The notes beneath the pieces were generated by a model. The model did not search any database. It was not told the origin of the DNA and saw nothing but the letters and a program-made list of their open reading frames with translations. A program made the position numbers and the translations under genes. This document shows, piece by piece, positions 1 through 7,432 of a stretch of 44,123 nucleotides of DNA. Source of the stretch: Paludibacteraceae bacterium. GTDB taxonomy: Bacteria > Bacteroidota > Bacteroidia > Bacteroidales > Paludibacteraceae. Where the stretch lies: NCBI GenBank assembly GCA_017471285.1, contig JAFUUZ010000031.1, positions 1 to 44,123 of the forward strand. Direction: 5' to 3'. Positions within the stretch are counted from its first letter, which is position 1. The number at the start of each line of letters is the position of its first letter.

Positions 1-417
1 ACAATGGCGCAGTTTGATGTCCTTACCCGTAGAAACTCACTCCAAGGGCTGGCTACTGTGATTGGCGTGGATGGAATTGTTTTCCTGCCCGATGAATGGG
101 AACTGCCGGATGGACTGAGTTGGACGGGGCTGCCGAAGACCTACGACGTGAATGTCTATACCTTGGAGGAATGGGAACGGATGGAGGCGAACGGAGCAGT
201 CTTCTTCCCCAAGACCCAGAATTTTGCGCCCACCAATCCGGATATATATATCTATGGCTTCTACTGGACGGCTACAGGGGCAACGGGAGCGAATAACAAT
301 CCTGTTACGACGAGTGCGGTGGAAATTTTCTTCAGCCCCTATTACTATAATATCAACCGTAATAACTTTTTTCGTACGAGTAAATGCTGCGTGCGACTTA
401 TTCAATATGTCAAATAA
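1..417 (+). CDS. C-terminal part of a secreted Bacteroidales surface protein (5' end outside window)
   Basis: The reading frame is open from base 1 and ends with TAA at 415-417, so the gene begins upstream of the window. The visible 138 codons match the C-terminal half of the next gene: both have a LPDEWE stretch, a Trp followed by MEA.GAVF, a YWTA segment and a VRLxQ ending. This is a secreted domain type seen in many copies in Bacteroidales genomes (DUF1566/FISUMP-like; family name from memory). No catalytic motif is visible and the function is unknown. Its last 11 bases overlap the start of the next gene, which suggests that the two tandem paralogues are co-transcribed. An internal ATG at 4-6 is not a convincing start, because the paralogue has about 200 further residues before this point. 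Confidence 0.75.
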   Translation, partial: TMAQFDVLTRRNSLQGLATVIGVDGIVFLPDEWELPDGLSWTGLPKTYDVNVYTLEEWERMEANGAVFFPKTQNFAPTNPDIYIYGFYWTATGATGANNNPVTTSAVEIFFSPYYYNINRNNFFRTSKCCVRLIQYVK

Positions 418-478
418 CGTCCGGAAAATAATATGCACTTGGTGCTTGGTACTTGGTACCTTCGTCCCTTGCTTGGCG
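403..478 (+). repeat. Copy 1 of a 76-bp direct repeat at the start of two genes
   Basis: Aligned with 1405-1480, only three mismatches are visible in 76 bp. The repeat spans the start codon and nearly the whole signal-peptide region. Its second half is built of the GGTACTTGGTAC-type dispersed repeat. Confidence 0.9.
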
Positions 479-1396
479 GAGGCGCAGGAGCTTTTTCTGA
501 CGTGGGGCACAACGGAGGTTTCGGACAGTCTCAAGAAGACGAATCCCGAGCGTCTGGCGTATCCGGACGAACTGGCAGACCAAGTGCCGGAACTGTTCTG
601 TATCGGCAAACTGCTGTTCCGCGTCAGCGACACTTGTCAGGTGCTCTTTGCTCCGGGCAACCTGCAGTACAATGCCGTGCAGGGCACACATCGGTGTGCG
701 GACGGTTCTACTGCCAACGGATCTTGGCGTTTCGCTCCGAACCAATGGGAGTGTATCGGTGCCGCCAATGGCAATATTTCTTCCTCGTACGACGGATGGA
801 TTGATTTGTTTGCGTGGGGAAGCAGCGGCTACGACAATATACCTCCTTATTCCAATAAACTGAATGCCAAGATACCTTTCCCCGGTGAACATAAGAATAT
901 AGCCGGTACGAACTACGACTGGGGTGTCTGGTGCGGGATAGGCACCGATGCACCGGGTACGTGGCGTACCTTGACTCGCGAGGAGTGGGATTACCTGTTC
1001 AATAACAGAGAAAATGCCCGACAATTATACGGTTATGGAAGTATTGAAGGTATGAATGGATTAATCGTTTTGCCGGATGAATGGGAGCAACCCGCCGATG
1101 TCTCGTTCGGGCTTAACTACAGTAATTCTTATACGGAGACAGAGTGGCGTAAGATGGAAGCTGCAGGCGCGGTCTTTCTTCCCTATGCAGGCAGTAGATA
1201 TTTTAACGGACACTATAATCTGGTAGAACGTGTGGGGAGTAACGGGCACTATTGGACGGCTTCCTGTACCAACAGGAGCGGGTACGAAGACTATAGTATG
1301 CAACTCATGTTACCCGGACCGGGGTGCGGGGTCGGTCCGCGCGGTATGGGCAATTCCGTCCGTCTGGTGCAAACAAAGCGAATAATCAAACCATAA
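407..1396 (+). CDS. Secreted DUF1566/FISUMP-like surface protein, tandem paralogue
   Basis: A 329-aa protein. The ATG at 407 is chosen because it gives a signal peptide (basic VRK, then a hydrophobic CLVLGTFVP core and an A-E-A cleavage region) and because the gene at 1409 starts with almost the same DNA. The mature part has the repeated-family signature: APGNLQYN, SWRFAPNQWE, GWIDLFAWG, WRTLTREEW, LPDEWEQP, AAGAVFLP, YWTAS and SVRLVQ. It is paralogous to the preceding partial gene. There is no C-terminal T9SS domain and no lipobox, so it is probably released or held by partners. Function is unknown; a structural or adhesive role is only inference. The start overlaps the previous gene by 11 bp, and the next start lies 12 bp downstream. 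Confidence 0.8.
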   Translation: MSNNVRKIICTWCLVLGTFVPCLAEAQELFLTWGTTEVSDSLKKTNPERLAYPDELADQVPELFCIGKLLFRVSDTCQVLFAPGNLQYNAVQGTHRCADGSTANGSWRFAPNQWECIGAANGNISSSYDGWIDLFAWGSSGYDNIPPYSNKLNAKIPFPGEHKNIAGTNYDWGVWCGIGTDAPGTWRTLTREEWDYLFNNRENARQLYGYGSIEGMNGLIVLPDEWEQPADVSFGLNYSNSYTETEWRKMEAAGAVFLPYAGSRYFNGHYNLVERVGSNGHYWTASCTNRSGYEDYSMQLMLPGPGCGVGPRGMGNSVRLVQTKRIIKP

Positions 1397-1404
1397 AAGA
1401 TATG

Positions 1405-1480
1405 CAATATGTCAAATAACGTCCGGAAAATAATATGCACTTGGTACTTGGTACTTTGTACCTTCGTCCCTTGCATGGCG
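1405..1480 (+). repeat. Copy 2 of the 76-bp direct repeat (signal-peptide region)
   Basis: Near-identical to 403-478 although the mature proteins downstream are unrelated. It encodes the start and hydrophobic core of the next protein's signal peptide. The two copies lie 1002 bp apart in the same orientation. Confidence 0.9.
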
Positions 1481-4400
1481 TTGCAGACCACCGAGGGAAC
1501 GGAGTTCTGGGTGACGTTCCTCAATAATTTCAGCCAGCCTGTCGGTTCGACGGAGATGACGCTCAAACTGATCGCCTCGTCCCGTCAGGATGCCTCCCTC
1601 ACGATCACCAATCCGCAGACCGGATGGTCGGTTTCATCGGATGTTTCTGCCTACCAGGTAACGGAAATCACCATCCCGCACGACCAGGGTTATACCTATT
1701 CTTCCGAAACAGTGGAGCAGCGCGGACTGAAAGTGACGAGCAGCGCGCCGATCTCGCTCTATGCTTCCAATTATGTGGCGCACACCTACGATGCCACAAT
1801 CGTCCTGCCCCTCGAAGCGCTCAGCAACGACTATATCATCCAGATATACGAAAACAACCTCACGTCCAAGGAGTTCGGCATCGTTGCCACCGCCGACGGA
1901 ACGAACCTGACCATCACCCCTCATGCGCGTACACGCGATAATAAGGTGAAGAATGTACCCTTCACGGTCACTCTCAACGCCGGCGAGACCTACCAGGTGA
2001 TGTCTGCGGACAACAGCAATGACTTCTCCGGTTCGCGCATCCTGTCGGACAAGCCCATAGCCGTTTTCAGCGGGCATGTCTGTATCAACGTACCGACCGG
2101 CAACCCCTGGTGCGACCATATAGTAGAGCAGCAGACGCCGGTGGTGCTCTGGGGCAGACAGTTTGCCGTGACCCAGACTGCCGGTCAATCCGGCGACCGC
2201 GTCATGCTCACGGCGGCGGAAGAGCAGACCCAAGTGCGCGTCAATGGAGCGTTGGCGGCTACGCTCAACACTGGCGAGTCGTACGAATGGCGGCTCACGG
2301 ACCGCTCCGCCTGGGTGGAGACATCCCAAGCCGCCGCGTGCTATCTCTATCTGGAGGGCGCACGGGACAACAACATGACCGGCGATCCATCTATGGTACA
2401 TATAACACCTGTGGAGCAGCGGACAAAGGAACTGACCTTCGCTACCTTCCAGACCGACGAGTCGCGTACCCATTATGCCAATGTGGTCACGACGGCAGCA
2501 GGAGCTGCGGCGATGCGCATGGACGGACAGAGCGTAGCGGAGCTCTTTGAACCCATCAACGGCAATACCTCCCTCCGTTTTGCGCAGATTCCCGTGGCGC
2601 ACGGCACGCACACTTTGGCTACTACTTCCGACGGTTTCATCGGGCATATCTACGGCGTTGGCTACTGTGAGAGTTACGCCTATAATATGGGTCAGGCGGT
2701 CACGCCGCTCACCGGTCTGATCGTCGTGAACGGTCAGTCGCGCAGCGAGGTCGATTACAACGACGAGTACTGCTATCTGCAACCCGTTGCTTTCCGTCCG
2801 AATACGAATATTGACTATCTCGCCGTGCATTGGGATTTCGGTGATGGCAGCGAGAGCGACACACCCGAACCGACCCACCGATATGCCTCGCCGGGCGACT
2901 ATCTCGTCACGATGTATGTCACCGGACCGGATAACAAAGATACGGCACGCACGACGCTGCATCTGACGGATGTCCTGCATGAGTCGCTTAATGTGGTGCT
3001 TTGTGAAGGCGAGAGTTTCACCATGAACGGTATTGAATATGCGGAGACGGGCACCTATTCCCAGACCCTCACTTCCGCCGGAGGCTGCGATTCCATCGTC
3101 TCTATCCATTTGCAGGTCAACGACACTTCCGTCCGCTACGACACCATACGAGCCTATACCGGCACCTCCGTCTCATGGCACGGACGATGGTATCGGGAGG
3201 AAGGCACCTATCGCGACACCCTGCAATCCCAAGCCGGTTGCGATAGTATCACCCAACTGACGCTGCTCTTGATCGAACCCGTTCAGGAGATGTACGACAC
3301 GATCTGCTGGCAGCCGACCTATCATTTTATGGACTACGACTATCCGATCCCGCCGATGGACGGACTGGATCCGACGCTCTATTATAACTACACGGTGGAG
3401 TACCGCGACGTAGTGGAGTGCCTGACCTATAAGATGCACCTGGCGATCATCAATGCCGCAGATGGCGAACAGATCATCCTCCATGACACGATCCAACAGG
3501 GCGAGACCTATACTTTCTTCGGGCAGACCCTGCGCAAGGAAGGCACTTACACCCACACCGAAAGCCTCGCATGCGAGTGTACGCGGACTTATATACTCCA
3601 TCTGGTCGTCCTATCGTACCCGATCTTGGAAGAGTCCGCCGTCCTCTGCCACGAGGACACGATCCTCTTCCGCGGCAAGGAATATACAACCCCGGGTATT
3701 TATAACGACACCGCTTTCTCGCTTACCGGCATCGATGCTGTCTATCGCCTGAACCTCTCTGACGGACGCAGTTTCAAGGATTTCTCTATTATCATTACCG
3801 CCGGAGATCCGTTGCCGCCGCCCGTGGGGAATGTCACCGAATCCGGCACCTACCGTTTTGTCTATACCAACGCCGCCGGCTGCGACTCAATCGTCACATG
3901 GTATATCGGTGTCAACGAACGCTGCATCGTGCCCCAAGAGGAACATGTCTCGCTCTGCGCGGGAGAAGTCTATGAATGGCATGGACGCGAGCTGACAGCA
4001 GGCGGAGAGTACCACGACACCCTTTGGCATTCTGCGCCCACAGAGTGCGACACAGCCCTTGTGCTCTACCTCGATCTCTTGCCCAAAGCGTATAACGACA
4101 CGTCTATCGCACTCTGTCCGGGGGACTATTGCGAGATAGAAAATACCAAACTCTCCGAGCCTGGAGACTACACCCTCACAATGCGGGCTGCTAACGGCTG
4201 CGACTCGATCGTCTCGGTGCATCTGACATGGAAACCGGATTACAGAGACACCACGTTTGCTACCATCCATTATGGCGATTCGATACAGTGGGAGAATGAA
4301 TATTTCTCCGATTCCACCGAACAAATACGCGGTTTCGTGGCTTCTAATGGCTGCGACAGCTTGCGGGTATTGAGTCTGCATGTTGACTATACCCTCACGG

Positions 4401-5143
4401 TGGAGCAAGAGTCGTGGGAAGGCGGCTGCGGAGACGGAGATTTCTTCACGCTTCATCTGTCCCTTTCGCGTCTCGTGGACTCGGTGCGATTGACTTTCTC
4501 TGATGAAGCCAAAGCCGCAGGTTTGCGCGATTCCATCGTATATATCCATGCCAAAGAGGCGGATATCCTAATCCCGCATGAAGGAGTCCATGCCGGTTCG
4601 TATAGTTGCGAGGTTGCACTGGTCCATGGCGCCGAAACGCTCCATACCATGACCTTCACTTTCACGCTCCTTTATCCATCTTCCGTCTTGGAGCAGGCTT
4701 GGAATGATGTGGTGGCGGTTCTGACGCATGATTACAACGGTGGGTATGATTTTACGGCGTTCCAGTGGTACGAGAACGGTGTGGCGCTGACCGGAGAAAA
4801 CCATTCTTATCTCTATCGTCCGCTGGTCATGGGCGGTGAATACAGTGCGTTGCTGACCGAAGCGGACGGAACGCAAGCGATGACCTGTCCGCTGATTGCT
4901 ACCTTCCAAACGGACATCAGTCTCTATCCGACGATCGTTGATGCACGGCAGGTGATCCAATGTCATCTCTCCGAAGATGCGGAAATGTGGGTGTACGATG
5001 CGCTCGGGCGTCTGATTATGCGTTGCGCCCTTACCGCAGGAGACACGTCGGTTCTTGCGCCCGGCGCTACAGGAGTCTATATCGCCCGTGTGATCACGAA
5101 GACCAACAAGAAAGAACACACCTATAAACTGATAGTAAGATGA
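1409..5143 (+). CDS. Large T9SS-exported protein: IgGFc-binding-like N-terminus, PKD domain, Cys-Asp repeats, type A sorting domain
   Basis: A 1244-aa exported protein. Residues about 1-24 form a signal peptide. Residues about 25-430 (starting TEGTEFWVTF) look like the IgGFc-binding N-terminal beta domain found in bacterial surface proteins. Residues about 470-505 contain a PKD core (WDFGDGSESDT...HRYASPGDY). From about 530 to 1000 there are six or so degenerate modules, each ending near GCDSI followed by a beta strand, and many have a TGTY or EGTY turn. The last 75 residues (SLYPTIVDA..., YDALGRLI, GVYIARV, KLIVR) fit a Por/T9SS type A sorting domain, so it is expected to cross the outer membrane and be anchored or released. 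The stop overlaps the next gene's ATG, pairing it with an outer-membrane barrel. The ligand is unknown; adhesion or matrix binding is inference from the domains. Confidence 0.88.
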   Translation: MSNNVRKIICTWYLVLCTFVPCMALQTTEGTEFWVTFLNNFSQPVGSTEMTLKLIASSRQDASLTITNPQTGWSVSSDVSAYQVTEITIPHDQGYTYSSETVEQRGLKVTSSAPISLYASNYVAHTYDATIVLPLEALSNDYIIQIYENNLTSKEFGIVATADGTNLTITPHARTRDNKVKNVPFTVTLNAGETYQVMSADNSNDFSGSRILSDKPIAVFSGHVCINVPTGNPWCDHIVEQQTPVVLWGRQFAVTQTAGQSGDRVMLTAAEEQTQVRVNGALAATLNTGESYEWRLTDRSAWVETSQAAACYLYLEGARDNNMTGDPSMVHITPVEQRTKELTFATFQTDESRTHYANVVTTAAGAAAMRMDGQSVAELFEPINGNTSLRFAQIPVAHGTHTLATTSDGFIGHIYGVGYCESYAYNMGQAVTPLTGLIVVNGQSRSEVDYNDEYCYLQPVAFRPNTNIDYLAVHWDFGDGSESDTPEPTHRYASPGDYLVTMYVTGPDNKDTARTTLHLTDVLHESLNVVLCEGESFTMNGIEYAETGTYSQTLTSAGGCDSIVSIHLQVNDTSVRYDTIRAYTGTSVSWHGRWYREEGTYRDTLQSQAGCDSITQLTLLLIEPVQEMYDTICWQPTYHFMDYDYPIPPMDGLDPTLYYNYTVEYRDVVECLTYKMHLAIINAADGEQIILHDTIQQGETYTFFGQTLRKEGTYTHTESLACECTRTYILHLVVLSYPILEESAVLCHEDTILFRGKEYTTPGIYNDTAFSLTGIDAVYRLNLSDGRSFKDFSIIITAGDPLPPPVGNVTESGTYRFVYTNAAGCDSIVTWYIGVNERCIVPQEEHVSLCAGEVYEWHGRELTAGGEYHDTLWHSAPTECDTALVLYLDLLPKAYNDTSIALCPGDYCEIENTKLSEPGDYTLTMRAANGCDSIVSVHLTWKPDYRDTTFATIHYGDSIQWENEYFSDSTEQIRGFVASNGCDSLRVLSLHVDYTLTVEQESWEGGCGDGDFFTLHLSLSRLVDSVRLTFSDEAKAAGLRDSIVYIHAKEADILIPHEGVHAGSYSCEVALVHGAETLHTMTFTFTLLYPSSVLEQAWNDVVAVLTHDYNGGYDFTAFQWYENGVALTGENHSYLYRPLVMGGEYSALLTEADGTQAMTCPLIATFQTDISLYPTIVDARQVIQCHLSEDAEMWVYDALGRLIMRCALTAGDTSVLAPGATGVYIARVITKTNKKEHTYKLIVR

Positions 5144-6276
5144 GACGCTCTTTCCGACATATCGCGTTGAAGGTGGTGTTCCTTTCACTTTTCACCTTTC
5201 ACCTTTCACCTTCCCTTTCCCCATCCCTTGCCCAACATTATGTAGGACCTGTTTTTTCAGGCGGCTTGGTGCAAACGGTGGATGACATGCCCGAGACGCA
5301 ATCCCGGATCTCCGGCGGAGGTGAGATAGGTGTGGCGTACCAATACCAACACGGACATCTGTTGCTGCATACGGGGCTCAATTATACGCTCCAATGTCCC
5401 GTGCAATCGGTTGACAGCCAGTGGCTTAGCCATTCTATGATAGACACCCGTGGAGTAGCGGTCACCTATCGCGGGCTCTTGGCAAACAGGTCGGACCAAC
5501 TCTTCCTCCACCAACTCTCGATTCCCTTTATGATAGGCGGCAACTGGTCGGGGGTCTATCTGCTGGCGGGACTCAAGTTCTCCGTCGCCTTGTCTGCGCA
5601 AGCCCGCGAGACGGCTGGGCTGCGCACCGCCGGAGACTATAACGGGCGTTACTATGAATGGTTTGAAGACATGCCCAACCACGGCTACCATGATTTCGAA
5701 CCCGTCAGTTCCTGCCAAAATCTTCCCCTCTCCACCTCTGCCTCTGCCAACTCTTTCTCCAACTCTGCCTCTGCCAACTCTTTCTCTAACTCTGCCTCTG
5801 CCAACTCTTTCTCCAACTCTGCCGCCGCCAACTCTCTCTCCAGTACCCTTGGCGCGCTCAGTCGCTTCGACCTGCGGCTCGCTGCCGAACTGGGCTACAC
5901 TTTCCGTCTTAACATTCACCCCTCCCATTATAACCCTCGCATGAATCCTCATTCAGCCTTTGCGCCTGCCCCTCTCCTCCGCGTGGGAGTTTTCGCCGAG
6001 TACGGAATGATCAATATGCTTTCGGGTTCTTCCTCTCTTCCATCTCCCGCGCCTTTGCCTTCCTCCCCTCTAGGGGGAGGTCAGGAGGGGCATCCCCGCA
6101 CGACCACCGACTGGTCGCAATACCTTTCGGTATCCATGAACCATATCTACGCCTCGGACGAAGCAGCCAAAGCGCGCGCTAATATGCTCTTTTTCGGCAT
6201 CCGAATCACCCTCCTTTTCCCTGTTGCTACCCCCGCAGACCAATTCAAATGCCGCTGCACCGGCTATTGGCAGTAA
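5140..6276 (+). CDS. Outer-membrane beta-barrel protein with repeat-derived insertions
   Basis: A 378-aa protein starting in an ATGA overlap with the T9SS cargo gene. The N-terminus is a signal peptide (FLSLFTFHLSPSLSPSLAQ), encoded mostly by a CTTTCACC-type tandem repeat. The mature part has alternating amphipathic strands (GGEIGVAYQYQ, HLLLHTGLNYTL, GVYLLAGLKFSVAL, FDLRLAAELGYTF, RVGVFAEYGM) typical of PorT or OMP_b-brl-like barrels. Two low-complexity stretches break the barrel: a 9-residue unit SASANSFSN repeated four times (residues about 200-235), and a Pro/Ser/Gly-rich segment at about 302-325 encoded by a palindromic repeat. Both probably lie in loops. A role in secretion or in anchoring the upstream protein is suggested only by the overlap. 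The C-terminus (FKCRCTGYWQ) does not look like a classic barrel end. Confidence 0.75.
   Translation: MRRSFRHIALKVVFLSLFTFHLSPSLSPSLAQHYVGPVFSGGLVQTVDDMPETQSRISGGGEIGVAYQYQHGHLLLHTGLNYTLQCPVQSVDSQWLSHSMIDTRGVAVTYRGLLANRSDQLFLHQLSIPFMIGGNWSGVYLLAGLKFSVALSAQARETAGLRTAGDYNGRYYEWFEDMPNHGYHDFEPVSSCQNLPLSTSASANSFSNSASANSFSNSASANSFSNSAAANSLSSTLGALSRFDLRLAAELGYTFRLNIHPSHYNPRMNPHSAFAPAPLLRVGVFAEYGMINMLSGSSSLPSPAPLPSSPLGGGQEGHPRTTTDWSQYLSVSMNHIYASDEAAKARANMLFFGIRITLLFPVATPADQFKCRCTGYWQ
5182..5220 (+). repeat. CTTTCACC-type tandem repeat inside a signal-peptide region
   Basis: Several near-copies of TTTCACC(T) in tandem encode the hydrophobic core of the barrel protein's signal peptide. A related reverse-complement form is seen near 17050-17062, at the end of gldH. 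Confidence 0.8.
5737..5844 (+). repeat. 27-bp tandem repeat, four copies, in frame
   Basis: The units are 5737-5763, 5764-5790, 5791-5817 and 5818-5844. The first three differ by a single base and the fourth is diverged. Each encodes SASANSFSN or a variant. Because the unit is a multiple of 3, copy-number change by slippage would keep the frame. Confidence 0.93.
6057..6095. repeat. Palindromic CCTCCCC/GGGGAGG element, in frame
   Basis: CTCCCC and GGGGAG arms are followed by a G-rich tail. It is similar to 27471-27508 and 38730-38768, and encodes a Ser/Pro/Gly-rich insertion in the barrel protein. Confidence 0.75.
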
Positions 6277-6335
6277 TTTCTACTTCCAGCCTGTCCTTTT
6301 TTGCCAATTTTTATACTTTTCCGGCACCTCAAAAT

Positions 6336-6366
6336 TTGCATATTCAAAAAAATTGTATTATCTTTG
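6336..6366 (+). promoter_or_regulatory. Bacteroidota-type promoter (TTG-N20-TATCTTTG)
   Basis: The upstream box TTG is at 6336-6338 and the -7 box TATCTTTG is at 6359-6366, separated by exactly 20 nt. It drives the unknown gene at 6560, leaving a leader of about 190 nt. Confidence 0.85.
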
Positions 6367-6559
6367 CAACGTGATTGAATTTCAAAGTTTAATATTGTCG
6401 TGTAACTGACTGAAATTAAAAGATTTATAGTAAAAAGAATTTAACAAAGTCTAGGACTGAGTGCTAGCCGACTTTAGGCGCACTCTATTTAGGGTCTATT
6501 TTGAGAGCCAAACCATGCCAAAGCACTTGAAAAAAACATACCAAAGCACTTGAAATACT
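6367..6559 (+). other. Untranslated leader with a short upstream ORF and repeated start-like motif
   Basis: After the promoter there is no long coding frame. A 12-codon ORF (6515-6553) begins MPKHLK, resembling the MSKHLK start of the next gene. The 15-bp motif CCAAAGCACTTGAAA occurs at 6518-6532 and 6541-6555, and as a one- or two-mismatch copy at 6563-6577 within the true coding start. The motif may be a degenerated duplication of the gene start or a translational control element; neither is proven. Confidence 0.5.
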
Positions 6560-7432
6560 ATGTCAAAGCACTTAAAAACACGGGTAATGGACCGCTTGAA
6601 GTCTTCTGGATTTGAGTTTGTGTCACTGCCGGCGGGAAGTACGCCTCATAAACGGGGTGTACACTATTTCCATACATGCGCCTTTTTAACTGCCATAAGG
6701 GGCGCGATGGACATGGCGAAAGAAGGTCGGAAGTGCCGGAAACGCATTGTGGTAAGACCTTCGCGTTTCCGGGCAGGATTGCATGAGTTATATACGTACC
6801 ATTTTCCGAAACACTGGTCTGCGGCGTGTGTGGCGAACCGCGAGTTAATCAAAGAGGCGCAGCGTCAGGCGCATGCACTCGAACATGACCATTCCATAGA
6901 AGCGCTCGAATGGCGTGTGCGGTTCTTCAACCATTATTTCAGGGTTTTCAAAGGCGGTGCGAAACCCGAAGAGGGCATGAAGCCCTACTCGCGTTTCTAC
7001 CAATATACCTACGTCGCTATCTACCGCCAACTGAAAGCTGAGGCTGAAAGAGCCAAAGAGGAGCAAGAAACATCCTGTGTCGCAGAGGAGCGCTTAAAGC
7101 GGATTTCGGAGGAAATTTCGTTCGAACCGGTAGAATTTCATCTAACAAAACCTCATTTTTCAACCCCTTGCAGAAGAGCGTACAACTATTTCCGAGAGCG
7201 AAATTTGCAACCTCCTGATATTCAAGACGTTACAAATCCGCCAAAAATACCTCGTACAACTGCAAAATTTGCGTATGTGCGCGAAAAGCAGAAATTTTGC
7301 ATCGGATTTCAAATCTCGGACCAGGAGTCCCCGAACGATGGTTTCAAAATAGAAATCCCGAACTGCAAATTACTAACTAAAATAAACAAAGAATTATGCA
7401 AAAGAATTTCCTTTTTGGTCTGCTGCTGGTAG
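6560..7432 (+). CDS. Hypothetical protein of unknown function; C-terminal run-on likely
   Basis: I do not recognise the family. The 290-aa frame begins MSKHLKTRVMDRLKSSGFEF, has no signal peptide, and is basic in its first half (PHKRGVHYFHTCAF, RKCRKRIVVRPSRFRAGL, HELYTYHFPKHW). A helical, possibly coiled-coil stretch follows at about 165-190 (LKAEAERAKEEQE). A cytosolic, perhaps nucleic-acid-binding, protein is possible but this is only inference from charge. From about base 7130 the DNA becomes AT-rich and the codon choice changes. The frame then runs through what looks like the promoter of the next gene (7269-7299) and 37 bp into its coding region, so the last 55 or so residues may be read-through of a lost or frameshifted stop. 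Confidence 0.6.
   Translation: MSKHLKTRVMDRLKSSGFEFVSLPAGSTPHKRGVHYFHTCAFLTAIRGAMDMAKEGRKCRKRIVVRPSRFRAGLHELYTYHFPKHWSAACVANRELIKEAQRQAHALEHDHSIEALEWRVRFFNHYFRVFKGGAKPEEGMKPYSRFYQYTYVAIYRQLKAEAERAKEEQETSCVAEERLKRISEEISFEPVEFHLTKPHFSTPCRRAYNYFRERNLQPPDIQDVTNPPKIPRTTAKFAYVREKQKFCIGFQISDQESPNDGFKIEIPNCKLLTKINKELCKRISFLVCCW
7269..7299 (+). promoter_or_regulatory. Probable promoter of the first LRR gene, inside the upstream reading frame
   Basis: TTG is at 7269-7271 and AAATTTTG at 7292-7299 (first base off the TAnnTTTG consensus), with exact 20-nt spacing. The bases TTGCGTATGTG are identical to those of the promoter at 29355. It would give a 5' leader of about 90 nt for the gene at 7396. Confidence 0.6.

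Noticed and set aside
1634..3109. Minus-strand 491-codon open frame opposite the T9SS cargo gene
   Set aside because: Composition and phase follow the plus-strand gene, there is no promoter or recognisable domain, and the plus strand has clear signal peptide, PKD and sorting domains.
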